Positions 1 to 8,977 of a stretch of 64,000 nt of DNA are shown piece by piece. The position numbers were made by a program, and so were the translations under genes. The DNA is taken from NCBI GenBank assembly GCA_963745675.1, contig CAVUYM010000023.1, positions 62,001 through 126,000 on the forward strand, read 5' to 3'. Each line of letters opens with the position of its first letter. Position 1 is the stretch's first letter. The notes beneath the pieces were generated by a model. It did not search any database and had not been told where the DNA came from. It saw nothing but the letters and a program-made list of their open reading frames with translations. The stretch is from JAUIIK01 sp963745675. GTDB taxonomy: Bacteria; Chloroflexota; Chloroflexia; Thermomicrobiales; CFX8.

Positions 1-2
1 TT

Positions 3-1223
3 TATCGGGCCTACCTGAGGATCTTCGCTCGCCTTGATTTGCCGATCGTCGTCGTTGAAGCCAGTGGCGGGTATATGGCTAGCGATATCTCACACCAGTT
101 CACACATGAGTCTGAAATCGGCGAAGACACGCTCCTGATCTCGCCAAATGGCAACTATGCGGTCAATTCGGAAGTTGCCACAACCGTTCTGGAAATTCCG
201 GATGAAGAACTTCTCGAGATGGAGGAAGTTGCCACCCCGGATTCCAAGACGATCGAGGATGTTGCGGCTTACCTCGACGTTCCGACGAGTCGAACGCTCA
301 AAGCGATGTTCTTCGACGTCGAAGGCGAACTGATCTTCGTAACGATCCGCGGTGATCGGGAAGTGAGTGAGGAGAAGCTGAGCGAATTACTCAATGTCGA
401 TGTGCTGGAATTCGCTGGCGCTGATCTGATCAAGGCTTCCGGCGCAGTGCCGGGCTACGCATCACCGGTGGGGCTTGAGGGCGTTCGAATAATCGCGGAT
501 GAGTCGGCCCGTTCACCGAATCTCGTTGCCGGCGCCAACAAAGTCGGTTTCCACTTGCTTAACGTCAACCTCGGCCGCGATTACGAAGCCGAAACCGTTG
601 CTGATATCACACAAGTTCGTGGCGGGATGCCATCGCCGATCGACGGCGCGCCGCTTATCGAGAGTCGGGGTATCGAGGTCGGCAACATCTTCTCCTTGGG
701 CACAACCTATTCGAAACCGCTCGGCGCGACCTATCTCGATGACGAGGATCAAGAGCACGTAATGATAATGGGCTCCTACGGGATCGGCGTCGGGCGCAAT
801 CTGGCCGCAATCGCCGAGTACCATAACGACGAAAATGGCCTGCGCTGGCCGATCAGCGTCGCGCCATTTGACGCTCACTTGGTAGTTCTTGGGAACGACC
901 AGGAGTACATCGACATCGCCGATACGATCTATCGCGAGCTGATGGATTCAGGCATCGATACGCTCTATGACGATCGCAACGCCTCACCTGGTGTCAAGTT
1001 TGCCGATGCCGATCTGATTGGCGTTCCATTGCGTATCACGATCAGTTCTCGATCGGTTAAGGCCGGTGGGGCGGAACTTAAGGGCCGTGATCAGCAGCGC
1101 GACGAAGCGGTAATACTGCCGCTCGATGGCGTTGCGGCATATGTTGCCGCCGAACGGCGGAAATTGCTCGACCGGCTTAGCGCCGCCGCCAGAGAAGCTG
1201 AGTTGCTTACTCCTGAAGCTTAG
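3..1223 (+). CDS. proS: Prolyl-tRNA synthetase, 3' part (5' end outside window)
   Basis: This is the C-terminal part of a bacterial-type prolyl-tRNA synthetase, which charges tRNA-Pro in the cytoplasm. The frame is open from base 3, so the true start lies upstream of the window. An editing (INS, YbaK-like) domain covers roughly the first 190 visible residues. The class II catalytic core follows, with its motif 3 region (MGSYGIGVGRNLAAIAE) and the anticodon-binding domain to the end (DDRNASPGVKFADADLIGVP). A perfect inverted repeat lies just downstream. No frameshift is visible. Confidence 0.95.
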   Translation, partial: YRAYLRIFARLDLPIVVVEASGGYMASDISHQFTHESEIGEDTLLISPNGNYAVNSEVATTVLEIPDEELLEMEEVATPDSKTIEDVAAYLDVPTSRTLKAMFFDVEGELIFVTIRGDREVSEEKLSELLNVDVLEFAGADLIKASGAVPGYASPVGLEGVRIIADESARSPNLVAGANKVGFHLLNVNLGRDYEAETVADITQVRGGMPSPIDGAPLIESRGIEVGNIFSLGTTYSKPLGATYLDDEDQEHVMIMGSYGIGVGRNLAAIAEYHNDENGLRWPISVAPFDAHLVVLGNDQEYIDIADTIYRELMDSGIDTLYDDRNASPGVKFADADLIGVPLRITISSRSVKAGGAELKGRDQQRDEAVILPLDGVAAYVAAERRKLLDRLSAAAREAELLTPEA

Positions 1224-1230
1224 TTAACGA

Positions 1231-1262
1231 CAACCGGCGGCGTGTTAACACGCCGCCGGTTG
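1231..1262. terminator. Perfect 14-bp inverted repeat after proS
   Basis: Arms at 1231-1244 and 1249-1262 are exactly complementary around a TTAA loop. It sits between the proS stop and the stop of a small minus-strand gene, so it could end both transcripts. There is no strong T-run on either side, so its efficiency as an intrinsic terminator is uncertain. Confidence 0.65.
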
Positions 1263-1280
1263 ATTGACACTCAGTCCGAA

Positions 1281-1415
1281 TTAGACCTCTTCGGGGACTT
1301 CGAATTCGAACCACTCGTCATCCGGAAAATCTTCTCCGGCTGCGGAGCGATAGAGCATCATCGCAACGATGCCGACGATGGCAACGATCACGACTGCCAA
1401 GATTGCCTTGCCCAT
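1281..1415 (-). CDS. 44-residue single-span membrane peptide
   Basis: A short ORF begins with ATG at 1415 behind a strong Shine-Dalgarno (GGGAGG, about 6 bases upstream). It encodes a hydrophobic N-terminal segment (residues about 4-21, AILAVVIVAIVGIVAMML). A strongly acidic tail ends in FEFEVPEEV. The layout is that of a small single-pass inner-membrane protein. I do not recognise a family. Its stop is about 20 bases from the proS inverted repeat, which could serve as its terminator. Confidence 0.6.
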   Translation of the reverse strand: MGKAILAVVIVAIVGIVAMMLYRSAAGEDFPDDEWFEFEVPEEV

Positions 1416-1443
1416 CTGCCGTCCTCCCTGTTTGGCTGGTCGG

Positions 1444-1471
1444 TTGGGTCACTCTAGCTTTCCAGTATAAC
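1444..1471 (+). promoter_or_regulatory. Candidate sigma70-type promoter
   Basis: TTGGGT at 1444-1449, a 16-base spacer and TATAAC at 1466-1471 lie just upstream of the membrane protein/acetyltransferase operon. The -10 matches the consensus at five of six positions; the -35 is weak. Confidence 0.4.
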
Positions 1472-1473
1472 AA

Positions 1474-2065
1474 GTGCGTGATCGGCTGCCCGAAGGCTAC
1501 AATTCGAAGAAATCAGGAATTGAAAGCGTCCCTGTCAAATGCAATCGAATATCCACTTTCAATCGAGATCAGCCGGCGCTCTCTACTATCCGTCGCTGGC
1601 TCAGCCCGACGGGTGGGACGTTCGTCGACGGCGTCCGACTGGCGGTAGCCAACGGTCTCTTTCTCATCGCTGCGCTCATACTTTCGTTTGTTCTTGCGGT
1701 GCTTCGCTGGTTGCTGCACTTTTTCATACCGGTTCCGTCGGTGAGCCCCGGTCTGATCGTGCTGGCTCTCTCGGTGATCTTTGGCATCGTCGTCTGGTAC
1801 CGCTATGCCGTCTCGCACCGAAAACTGGCCCAAGCTTCCGGGAAGATCGACGCGTCCAGATCGCTTTGGGCTCATCGCAGGGTCGCCTTTCGTACTCTTG
1901 GCGTTGCTGCTCTTTGCCTCCGGTACGTTTGGCCTATTCGTTTCAATTGCCGGACTCAATGTCGGCGGGGCAAGCGCGGCGGCCGGCAGGCTGATATTTG
2001 CGCTGCTCTTTGGATTGCTGGCTGTTGCTTCGGTTGTCGTGGCAAGGGTGGCGATGCGTGACTAG
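1474..2065 (+). CDS. Predicted multi-span membrane protein (frameshifted)
   Basis: Two overlapping frames together give one hydrophobic protein of roughly 190 residues. The first frame has two membrane segments (VANGLFLIAALILSFVLAVL and VSPGLIVLALSVIFGIVVWY). The second has two more (FVLLALLLFASGTFGLFVSI and LIFALLFGLLAVASVVVARV). They join by a single-base shift near 1845-1870. The start is uncertain: GTG 1474 is in frame, and ATG 1539 is possible if another indel is present. The stop overlaps the GTG of the next gene by 8 bases. No family is recognised. Confidence 0.55.
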
Positions 2066-2561
2066 TCATCCTCCGGCAATCAGGATTCGAGTGTGCGAGC
2101 TGGATGATCTACCGGTCTACAGCCGCCTCCTCAATCATCCCACCATCGTCCGGCAAGTCTTGGAACTTCCCTATGTGGCAACCAGCGAACACGCTGGGCA
2201 GATCGTAAATTCGCCCGACCGACGCAATCTCGTCGCCGAGTACGATGGCGGCGTCGTCGTTGGATTCGGGAGCCTTATATTGCACGCTGGTCGACGAGCT
2301 CACGCTGCCAGTATCGGGCTTGTTGTGGACCCCGATCGATCTGAGATGGGGATCGATATGGCGTTCCTGGGCGCTCTGCTTGATTTCGGCGCGGATTGGC
2401 ATGGAATCAAGCGCTTTGAAACCGAGGTATTCGCCGACGATGAGCCCGCGGTTGCGCTTTACCTGAGCTTCGGCTTTGAAATCGAGGCAACTCACCGTCA
2501 ATTTGCCCAACGCGATGGCGCCTACGTGGATGTCTATTCACTGGCGAGGATCGTGGAATGA
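2058..2561 (+). CDS. GNAT-family N-acetyltransferase (YhhY-like, first of a pair)
   Basis: About 167 residues from GTG 2058, which overlaps the end of the upstream gene. It has the GNAT fold pattern, with the substrate half (NHPTIVRQVLELPY) and the C-terminal half (FETEVFADDEPAVALYLSFGFEIEA). The overall pattern resembles E. coli YhhY, an amino-acid acetyltransferase. The usual acetyl-CoA loop (Q/RxxGxG/A) is degenerate here (VDPDRSEMGIDMAFL), so activity may differ from its neighbour. It overlaps the next acetyltransferase by ATGA. Confidence 0.75.
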   Translation: MTSHPPAIRIRVCELDDLPVYSRLLNHPTIVRQVLELPYVATSEHAGQIVNSPDRRNLVAEYDGGVVVGFGSLILHAGRRAHAASIGLVVDPDRSEMGIDMAFLGALLDFGADWHGIKRFETEVFADDEPAVALYLSFGFEIEATHRQFAQRDGAYVDVYSLARIVE

Positions 2562-3088
2562 CCGGGGAGCGAATCATCATTCGAGCTCTGAATGCTGAAG
2601 CGGATATTTCGGCTTGGACATCTATTCACAATCAGCGCGCCGTCGCGTCTGGAACGCTCCGCATTCCTTTCACTCCCGACTCTCTCTGGAAACAACGCTT
2701 CGACGCAAACCGCATGGAACGTATTCTTGTCGCGGAGATCGATGGTCGCGTTGTCGGAGGCGCCGGATTTGAAGTTTATCTGGGGCGCCGTCACCATTCC
2801 GGCACGTTTGGGATGGGTGTAGATGTCGAGTTCCAGGGACAAGGCGTGGGTTCCGCGCTGATGGCTGCGATCGTGGATCTGGCCGACAACTGGTACAACT
2901 TGCGGCGCCTGGAATTGGAAGTCCACGCAGACAACGCGGCCGGTATCGCACTCTACAAGAAATTCGGATTTGAAGTTGAGGGCCTTTACCGCAAATACTC
3001 CTATCGCAATGGGGAATTCGTTGATGCGCTGCCGATGGCGCGCATACGCCCTGATCCATGGTTTTCGGCCGATACGATGGGAAGGTAA
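2558..3088 (+). CDS. GNAT-family N-acetyltransferase (YhhY-like, second of a pair)
   Basis: A 176-residue acetyl-CoA-dependent N-acetyltransferase that closely follows the YhhY pattern: a TLRIPFTPDSLWKQR N-terminal half, acetyl-CoA loop VEFQGQGVGSALM, and LELEVHADNAAGIALYKKFGFEVEG near the C-terminus. It starts at an ATG overlapping the previous stop and is co-transcribed with its paralogue. Tandem placement suggests duplication followed by divergence. The substrate is unknown; family knowledge points to a free amino acid or small amine. Confidence 0.85.
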   Translation: MTGERIIIRALNAEADISAWTSIHNQRAVASGTLRIPFTPDSLWKQRFDANRMERILVAEIDGRVVGGAGFEVYLGRRHHSGTFGMGVDVEFQGQGVGSALMAAIVDLADNWYNLRRLELEVHADNAAGIALYKKFGFEVEGLYRKYSYRNGEFVDALPMARIRPDPWFSADTMGR

Positions 3089-3093
3089 CGACG

Positions 3094-4194
3094 ATGAGTG
3101 AGTTTCCGTACTTCGAATTTTCAGGCAGCCCGGAGGACATCGGGATTCAGCACGGCGAACAGGTTCGCCATCTCGTTCATCAGCACCTGGAAATGGCTAC
3201 CGACAAATTGCGGGCGGCTGGAATCGATGGCCCGGAGCAGCGCCGCCGTGCGTGCCTGTACATGCCATACATCGAAGAATATGCGCCTAAATTCGCTAGC
3301 GAGATCACCGGCCTGGCCAGGGGCGCGAATATCACCGTCGAGGAAGCCTATTTGCTCCAATTGCGCGCCGAATTGCAGACGACGGACTTTGATTCCGAAG
3401 GCTCGCAGGCCGCCGCCGAAGCGAGAGAGATGATCGCCAACGAATGCACGACATTCGCTATATCCGGTGACGTTACGTCGGACGGCATCCCCATGGCCGG
3501 GCAGAATGCCGATCTGCCCGCTCCCACACGCGACCTCGGAATCGTCATGCGCATCAATCACGATGATGGTCGACCCGACATGCTGATGCTGACGCCTGCC
3601 GGTCAGATATCCTATATAGGCATCAGTGGAAGCAAGATGGCCGCATTCGCGAACTTCATCAACACGACCGGTTGGCGTGCAGGCTATCCGCGCTACCTCT
3701 TTTCGCGGACCGCGCTCGAAGAAGACTCGATTGCCAATGCGCGCAAGCGTCTCGCTCCAATTCGGCGGGCATCCTCTCGCAATCTGATTCTCATGGACGG
3801 CGCTGGCGATGCGATCGACCTGGAGCTGGCCGTCGAGCGCGCAGGCGTTATCGAACCAATCGACGGTGTCATAACGCACGCCAACCATTTCCTGGCCCCG
3901 GAGATTCAAGACGAAGAACAGGCCAAAGGCGATCGGCTGCACAACAGCTGTACTCGGTATGAGCGTATGACCGAACTGATCCAGTCAAAGCGCGGCTCGA
4001 TGACGCTTCAAGATGCGATAGCTTTTTTTCGCGACCGGGCCAACGCGCCCGATGCGATCTGCCGGTATGAGGGCGATGGACCGACGGATTACATGACATT
4101 TGCGTCAGTGATTGCGCGACCGTCGGTTGGTGAACTCTATATAGCCCCCGGTCCTCCCGACCAGAACGAGTACAAACTCTATACTTTGCACTAG
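3094..4194 (+). CDS. C45-family autoproteolytic acyltransferase/hydrolase
   Basis: A 366-residue Ntn-hydrolase of the acyl-CoA:6-aminopenicillanate acyltransferase (peptidase C45) family. These proteins cleave themselves to expose an N-terminal Cys nucleophile and then act on amide bonds or acyl transfer. Cys118 in NECTTFAI fits that nucleophile. The N-terminal FSGSPEDIGIQHGEQ and the later GISGSKMAAFANFIN are typical. The ATG at 3094 follows GGGAAGG at a good distance, only 5 bases after the upstream acetyltransferase. Being in an acetyltransferase operon, it may act on N-acyl compounds, but this is a guess. Confidence 0.8.
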   Translation: MSEFPYFEFSGSPEDIGIQHGEQVRHLVHQHLEMATDKLRAAGIDGPEQRRRACLYMPYIEEYAPKFASEITGLARGANITVEEAYLLQLRAELQTTDFDSEGSQAAAEAREMIANECTTFAISGDVTSDGIPMAGQNADLPAPTRDLGIVMRINHDDGRPDMLMLTPAGQISYIGISGSKMAAFANFINTTGWRAGYPRYLFSRTALEEDSIANARKRLAPIRRASSRNLILMDGAGDAIDLELAVERAGVIEPIDGVITHANHFLAPEIQDEEQAKGDRLHNSCTRYERMTELIQSKRGSMTLQDAIAFFRDRANAPDAICRYEGDGPTDYMTFASVIARPSVGELYIAPGPPDQNEYKLYTLH

Positions 4195-4510
4195 TCCCGG
4201 GTACAAGTTAAGACATAAGCAAACGTATACACCGCACTGTTGCGCAGTTCGGGATATTTTGTCCTGTAAGATTGAGGAATTGCTTCCGCGCTTCACCGTG
4301 TGCGCCGCTTGCACAACATCCAATTCATGGTGGTGCTTCGTAGGAGTTATGAATTATCGGTTCTGATGCGACGGTTAGGGGATATTCAAAAGAATACATC
4401 ACGTTTCAGACTGGTGCGTTCCGGATTTGGCGTGGGAGACGAATGATGGGTGCACACCTGAAATTGATTTTTGAAAAATTCGAGATTTTCACAGAAAGGG
4501 GGAGCAGGGT
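4195..4510. other. Intergenic region, nothing firm recognised
   Basis: About 316 bases without a credible gene. The last 100 bases before the next start are AT-rich compared with the surroundings, as expected for a promoter region. No -35/-10 pair with good spacing and no terminator hairpin is convincing. Confidence 0.5.
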
Positions 4511-7156
4511 TTGATAACACTGCTTCGCAAGCCAATTATTGGAGTCATGGGTATCGTCATGATGCTCTTGCTATCCGCAGCTCCAGTACTAGCGCAATTT
4601 GATACAGAATATGATCCTGGTACGCCGGAATTCCAGCGCACGTGGGATCGCACTGACAAGCCAGTTGAAGACGGGGTCATATCCCGAACCTGGAACTGGG
4701 GCCCGGGCCGTACCGACGTGATGATGGAAGAGTATTCCGAATCACCGGGCAGTATGCGCCAGGTTCAGTACTTCGATAAGTCGCGGATGGAAATCACGAA
4801 TCCAGACGCTGCCGACGACGGAATCTGGTTCGTGACGAACGGACTACTCGTCGTCGAGATGGTTACGGGCCAGATGCAGGTCGGTGATGCGGACTTTGAG
4901 ACGCGTAGTCCGGCGGATGTCAACATCGTTGGCGACCCCGGTAACGCGTTCTCTCCAAGTTACGCCGACATCTCAACCTTTGACCTCCAGAATGAGCCCG
5001 CCGACAGTGTGGGGGATCTAATCTCCCGGACGCTGACCGACAGTGGCGAATCCGTCGACGATTCAGCCTATGCAGGCTACGGAGTCATGGCCGCCGAGAA
5101 TGTCACGGTTCCTGGTATCGACCACACGGTTGCGGGACCGTTCTGGGATTTCATGAATTCATCAGGTCCGGTCTGGCAAGATGGCCAGATCGTCGATGAC
5201 TTGCTCTTCGTGAACCCGTTCTATGCAACGGGTCTACCGATTACAGAAGCCTATTGGGCGACTGCGCCCGTCGCTGGAACCAGTGTCGATGTGCTCTGGC
5301 AGTGCTTCGAGCGCCGTTGCTTGACGTACACGCCGGGCAACAATGAAGGTTTCCAGGTCGAAGCCGGGAACGTTGGCCAGCACTACTGGACGTGGCGTTA
5401 CGGCCAGCAGACACCGGCCGAAGACTATGACGGCACCTACTATGCCAACCTTGATCAGTTCAACGATTCTGGCGTATCGGGCACAGCGATGCTGACGCTC
5501 GCCGGCGACCAGCTGACGGTCGAGATCGAAGCCACCGGGCTGACACCTGACCAGACTCACTTGCAGCATATCCACGGTTTCTCGGACGATTCGAATTCGA
5601 CGTGTCTTGATTCCGATGCCTATGGTCCGGTGCTCTTGCCGCTAGATCCGTTCCCAATGGCCGATTCCGGTGGCAATCTAAGCTATTCCGAGACGTTGAC
5701 CGTCGATAGTGAGATGCTGGGTGATCCGACCCTGCGCGCAATCGTCATCCACGGAATGATGGTTGACGGTGAGTACAGTGCCGGTACCCCGGTCGCCTGT
5801 GGCGAGGTTATGCAAGGCGATCTTCCTGAGCCCGTCAACTATGACGGCACTTACTATGCCAACCTTGATCAGTTCAATGACTCTGGCGTCTCGGGCACAG
5901 CGATGCTGACACTCGATGGCGACCAGCTGACTGTTCAGATCGAAGCGTCAGGACTGACACCTGACCAGACTCACCTGCAGCACATTCACGGCTTCTCGGA
6001 CGTTACAGAATCGACCTGTGTTGATTCTGATTCGTACGGTCCCGTGCTTATCGGACTCGATCCGTTCCCGATGGCCGATTCTGACGGCAACCTGAGCTAT
6101 TCAGAGACGTTGACGGTTGATACGTCAATGCTGATGAACCCAGCCCAGCGCGCAATCGTCATCCACGGAATGATGATCGACGGTGAGTACAGTGCCGGTA
6201 CTCCGGTTGCGTGTGGCGAGATCATGGCAGGCGATCTTCCTGAACCCGCTCCGGCCGAGATCTACAACCTGTACTTCGGTGAACTGAACAATTCGGGCGT
6301 GAGCGCGACCGGTATGATCACACTGGACGGCGATCAGCTGACCGTTGAGATCTCCGGAAGCGGCTTTGCGGCCGATATGGTTCACCCACAGCACATCCAC
6401 GGCGATGACGGCGAGTTGGCCTTCTGCCCCGGACCTGATTTTGATACCAGCGGCGATGGCTGGGTCGATCTTGGAGAAGGCGTAGATGCTTACGGAGGCG
6501 TTCGCCTCGCGTTGAATGTTGGCGGCGCTGAAGGCGACCTCCCGGTCGCTGATAGTGATGGCAATTTCAGCTTCAGTGAAACCTACACCGTTGATCCGCT
6601 CGCAGTTGGAGCTAATCTCGAAGATCGCGTCGTGGTCCTGCATGGACTGAGCGACGGTGAAGAATATGTCGCGACGCTGCCAATCGCTTGTTCGCTTATC
6701 GTACCGGCGGATTCAGAAGCGTTTGCAGCCGATGACCTCGATGGCCAGAATGAAGAGCCGGAAGGGAACCTCTCGGACGGCTCCGGCAATGCGATGTTCT
6801 GGTATGACGCGCCTGGCGACGTCATCTACTACATGCTCGTCGTCAATAATGTTGATGACCTGACAGCCGCACATATTCACATGGGTGGATCCGGTGATAA
6901 TGGTGGCGTGGTGGCTTTCCTCTTCAGCCAGGACGCAGAGGCAGATCCAGTTGCAGCCTTTGGCATCCTCAGCACGGGTCGCATTACCGAGAGTGATCTC
7001 GTCGGAGACCTGGAAGGCATGTCCCTTTCTGGCCTTGTGGATCTGATGGACAAATCAGATGACCTGGTCAGCGATGCTTACGTCAACGTGCACTCGGACC
7101 AATATCCCGGTGGCGTTGTGCGAGATCAGATCATATCGGTCAATCCAGGGGCATAG
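4511..7156 (+). CDS. Secreted protein with tandem CHRD domains
   Basis: An 881-residue exported protein starting at TTG 4511 behind AAAGGGGGAGCAGG. Residues 1-28 form a signal peptide ending ...SAAPVLA. Residues about 30-300 are a domain with a TWDRTDKPV ... RTWNWGPG pattern, which I recall only from Chloroflexota exported proteins. Two nearly identical 138-residue CHRD-like repeats follow, then a diverged third (LTVEISGSGFAADMVHPQHIHG). A C-terminal canonical CHRD domain ends with AHIHMGGSGDNGG ... YVNVHSDQYPGGVVRDQI. CHRD (chordin) domains are widespread in bacterial extracellular proteins, but their biochemical role is not settled. The protein is very acidic. A good terminator follows. Confidence 0.85.
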   Translation: MITLLRKPIIGVMGIVMMLLLSAAPVLAQFDTEYDPGTPEFQRTWDRTDKPVEDGVISRTWNWGPGRTDVMMEEYSESPGSMRQVQYFDKSRMEITNPDAADDGIWFVTNGLLVVEMVTGQMQVGDADFETRSPADVNIVGDPGNAFSPSYADISTFDLQNEPADSVGDLISRTLTDSGESVDDSAYAGYGVMAAENVTVPGIDHTVAGPFWDFMNSSGPVWQDGQIVDDLLFVNPFYATGLPITEAYWATAPVAGTSVDVLWQCFERRCLTYTPGNNEGFQVEAGNVGQHYWTWRYGQQTPAEDYDGTYYANLDQFNDSGVSGTAMLTLAGDQLTVEIEATGLTPDQTHLQHIHGFSDDSNSTCLDSDAYGPVLLPLDPFPMADSGGNLSYSETLTVDSEMLGDPTLRAIVIHGMMVDGEYSAGTPVACGEVMQGDLPEPVNYDGTYYANLDQFNDSGVSGTAMLTLDGDQLTVQIEASGLTPDQTHLQHIHGFSDVTESTCVDSDSYGPVLIGLDPFPMADSDGNLSYSETLTVDTSMLMNPAQRAIVIHGMMIDGEYSAGTPVACGEIMAGDLPEPAPAEIYNLYFGELNNSGVSATGMITLDGDQLTVEISGSGFAADMVHPQHIHGDDGELAFCPGPDFDTSGDGWVDLGEGVDAYGGVRLALNVGGAEGDLPVADSDGNFSFSETYTVDPLAVGANLEDRVVVLHGLSDGEEYVATLPIACSLIVPADSEAFAADDLDGQNEEPEGNLSDGSGNAMFWYDAPGDVIYYMLVVNNVDDLTAAHIHMGGSGDNGGVVAFLFSQDAEADPVAAFGILSTGRITESDLVGDLEGMSLSGLVDLMDKSDDLVSDAYVNVHSDQYPGGVVRDQIISVNPGA
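5426..6253 (+). repeat. Two near-identical 414-bp in-frame tandem repeats
   Basis: Units at 5426-5839 and 5840-6253 repeat with a 414-base (138-codon) period inside the CHRD protein. Long stretches match, such as YDGTYYANLDQFNDSGVSG and RAIVIHGMM. Most differences are synonymous or conservative. This implies recent duplication or ongoing gene conversion, and a site prone to copy-number change or misassembly. Confidence 0.9.
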
Positions 7157-7182
7157 CTTCCCTCGATAATTCGTTACGATTA

Positions 7183-7214
7183 CGCCCGGGTGGCTCCCAC
7201 CACCCGGGCGTTTC
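7183..7214 (+). terminator. Rho-independent terminator after the CHRD gene
   Basis: An 11-bp perfect stem (7183-7193 with 7200-7210) with a 6-base loop, followed by TTT and a T-rich stretch. It lies 27 bases after the stop of the secreted CHRD protein. Confidence 0.8.
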
Positions 7215-7244
7215 GTGTTGTTGCAATCTAATGGGGAGCAATAA

Positions 7245-7625
7245 TTGGACGAGGTGACACCGTGGACCGACATCCCTGCCGATGATGACCCCCGGCGGCT
7301 CGCAGCAGCATTTGGTTATCTCGCCACCCCGGTCGTCCCGATCGTCAACATGACCGGGGCGGGACCTCGAGACTCCTGGATGCGCTACCACTCGCTTCAA
7401 GCGTTGTTCTGGTCGGGTCCGTTTATCCTTCTCCTGGTAGCTTCTATCGTAGGGCTCTTTATTCTGGTAAAAGGAAATTTCCTCTTCATTTGCTTAATGC
7501 CGTTGATATTCATGGCGCCTTTCGTGCCGGGAGCCTATTGGGCGCGACGCATCTATATCGGGGAAGAAGTTGCCATTCCCATCATCGCTTCACGCGCAAT
7601 GCGATCCTCAAACAACGCAGATTAA
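7245..7625 (+). CDS. Small membrane protein, DUF4870/Tic20-like
   Basis: A 126-residue protein with RLAAAFGYLATPVVPIV, then a RYHSLQALFW motif, then two hydrophobic spans (FILLLVASIVGLFILVKG and LFICLMPLIFMAPFVPGAYW). The pattern resembles the DUF4870/Tic20-like family of small bacterial membrane proteins, whose function is unknown. The start is TTG 7245 behind GGGGAGC. GTG 7254 is an alternative. It stands alone between a terminator and a convergent gene. Confidence 0.65.
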   Translation: MDEVTPWTDIPADDDPRRLAAAFGYLATPVVPIVNMTGAGPRDSWMRYHSLQALFWSGPFILLLVASIVGLFILVKGNFLFICLMPLIFMAPFVPGAYWARRIYIGEEVAIPIIASRAMRSSNNAD

Positions 7626-7701
7626 ATGTTGTGGGCCCTCATGCTCACCTAATCGACGCTTCTAAAGACCGTGAGCGTATGTACCGGACGGTCGATCCGA
7701 G

Positions 7702-8148
7702 CTACTTTTCCGCTGGAGGATTCTCAGTAGGTGGCGAGTTGTCTGCCAATCGCCCCAGTGTTTCCAGAGCTACGAGAATCAACGCTGCCGTCTGTTCTCT
7801 GTTCAGCCGATCCTGCGTTGCATTACGCTCCCGTTGGGCCATGAGGGCCCGTACGACGGCATCGTTGAATGCGCCTTGCTCTGCGAAGGCGTTGTCAACA
7901 TACCAGCGGGGACCGAGATTGTTTATCAAGTTTCGAAGCCAGGCGATGAGAGGTATGCGTGATGAGAGCGGCTTCCCGCTGACGGTCTTCAGGTTGTAGA
8001 GCTCTTCGATGTCGATATCTACGTCTGGAAAAGCTGGGACTTCGAGTAGCGCACTGTCCGCATTCGCGAGCGGATCGAGTTCACGCAAAAGCATCTCGAT
8101 GCCTTCAACTCCAATTGTTTGGGACACGCCCGGAATAGTATGGATCAT
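7702..8148 (-). CDS. Hypothetical protein co-transcribed with a GT2 glycosyltransferase
   Basis: A 148-residue soluble protein whose ATG overlaps the glycosyltransferase stop (ATGA), so the two are translationally coupled. A recognisable stretch, LRNLINNLGPRWYVDNAFAEQGAFND, is followed by a charged, probably helical C-terminus. I recall similar segments in proteins beside surface-glycan glycosyltransferases and methyltransferases. A role in cell-surface polysaccharide assembly is plausible but unproven. Confidence 0.6.
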   Translation of the reverse strand: MIHTIPGVSQTIGVEGIEMLLRELDPLANADSALLEVPAFPDVDIDIEELYNLKTVSGKPLSSRIPLIAWLRNLINNLGPRWYVDNAFAEQGAFNDAVVRALMAQRERNATQDRLNREQTAALILVALETLGRLADNSPPTENPPAEK

Positions 8149-8976
8149 GCTAATTCGTGTCGAATTCTCGCTAGTTCGGCAGGTACGAAGTCTTCAGTCC
8201 ACTGACGCTGGCTCAAGTGCTTCAGGGCGTAACGTAGCCTGTTGCGCTGGAGCAGAATGTAATATGCGCTTTCGCGTTGGAGCGTAACGCCCTCGTGATG
8301 CAGCCCACGCAACGTCGGAACGAGTTGGACATCCCAGCCGGCTGCGCGAATTCTGACCGAGAGATCGACGTCCTCGTAGTAGGCTGGTGCAAACTGCTCG
8401 TCGAATCCACCGATCTGGCCGACTGGCTTCCATCCGTACTGCTAGAGCCGCGCCGGTCGCGTAGTCAATATTCACCTGCGTTTCGAATTCTGGAGAAAGC
8501 TTTGCTCCACGCCCGCGATGGTCAGTGTGAAGTGTTGGGTATTTGATGACGCCACCTGCATGTTGAACGGTCACGCCATCCGGAAAAGTCAAGAGCGTGC
8601 CGGCGACGCCGAGGCGAGGATTTTCACCGAACGCAGCAATCAGCGCATCGCCGTATTCTGGCGCAAGTTCGACATCCGGATTCAGGATGACAGCTATGCT
8701 TGTTTCGACACGCGCAAGGCCGACATTCGCGCCACCGGCAAAACCGATGTTGGTCGGATTTTTGATTGCTTCGACCCAGGGATAGCCGTGTAACTCGTAC
8801 AGGGAGCCATCGGTCGAGGCGTTATCGACGACGAATACCTGTTTGGGACTCAGCCGGACTCTGCCGAGTGCGTCGAGACAGGCGGGCAGAAACGGATCCC
8901 CGTTATAGTTGACGATGACAGCCGACCAGTCACCGGCTCTTCGGTTTCCAGTTCGTCTATTTCGAGCGGAGTCCAA
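8145..8976 (-). CDS. Family 2 glycosyltransferase (one frameshift)
   Basis: A GT-A fold glycosyltransferase, the rhamnosyl/dTDP-sugar transferase-like type that builds surface glycans. The N-terminal part has SAVIVNYNGDPFLPACLDAL, VVDNASTDGS, NIGFAGGANVGL and LNPDVELA. A single missing base near 8425 changes frame. The next frame continues correctly with GGFDEQFAPAYYEDVDLSVRIRAAGW and HHEGVTLQRESAYYI, ending at TGA 8147-8145. The start is unclear: TTG 8976 is in frame but lies almost back to back with the divergent gene's GTG 8978, and ATG 9072 would overlap that gene. Confidence 0.8.
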
Positions 8977-8977
8977 C

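Noticed and set aside
4195..4510. Riboswitch ahead of the CHRD gene
   Set aside because: No known aptamer motif and no terminator or sequestering hairpin could be found by eye.
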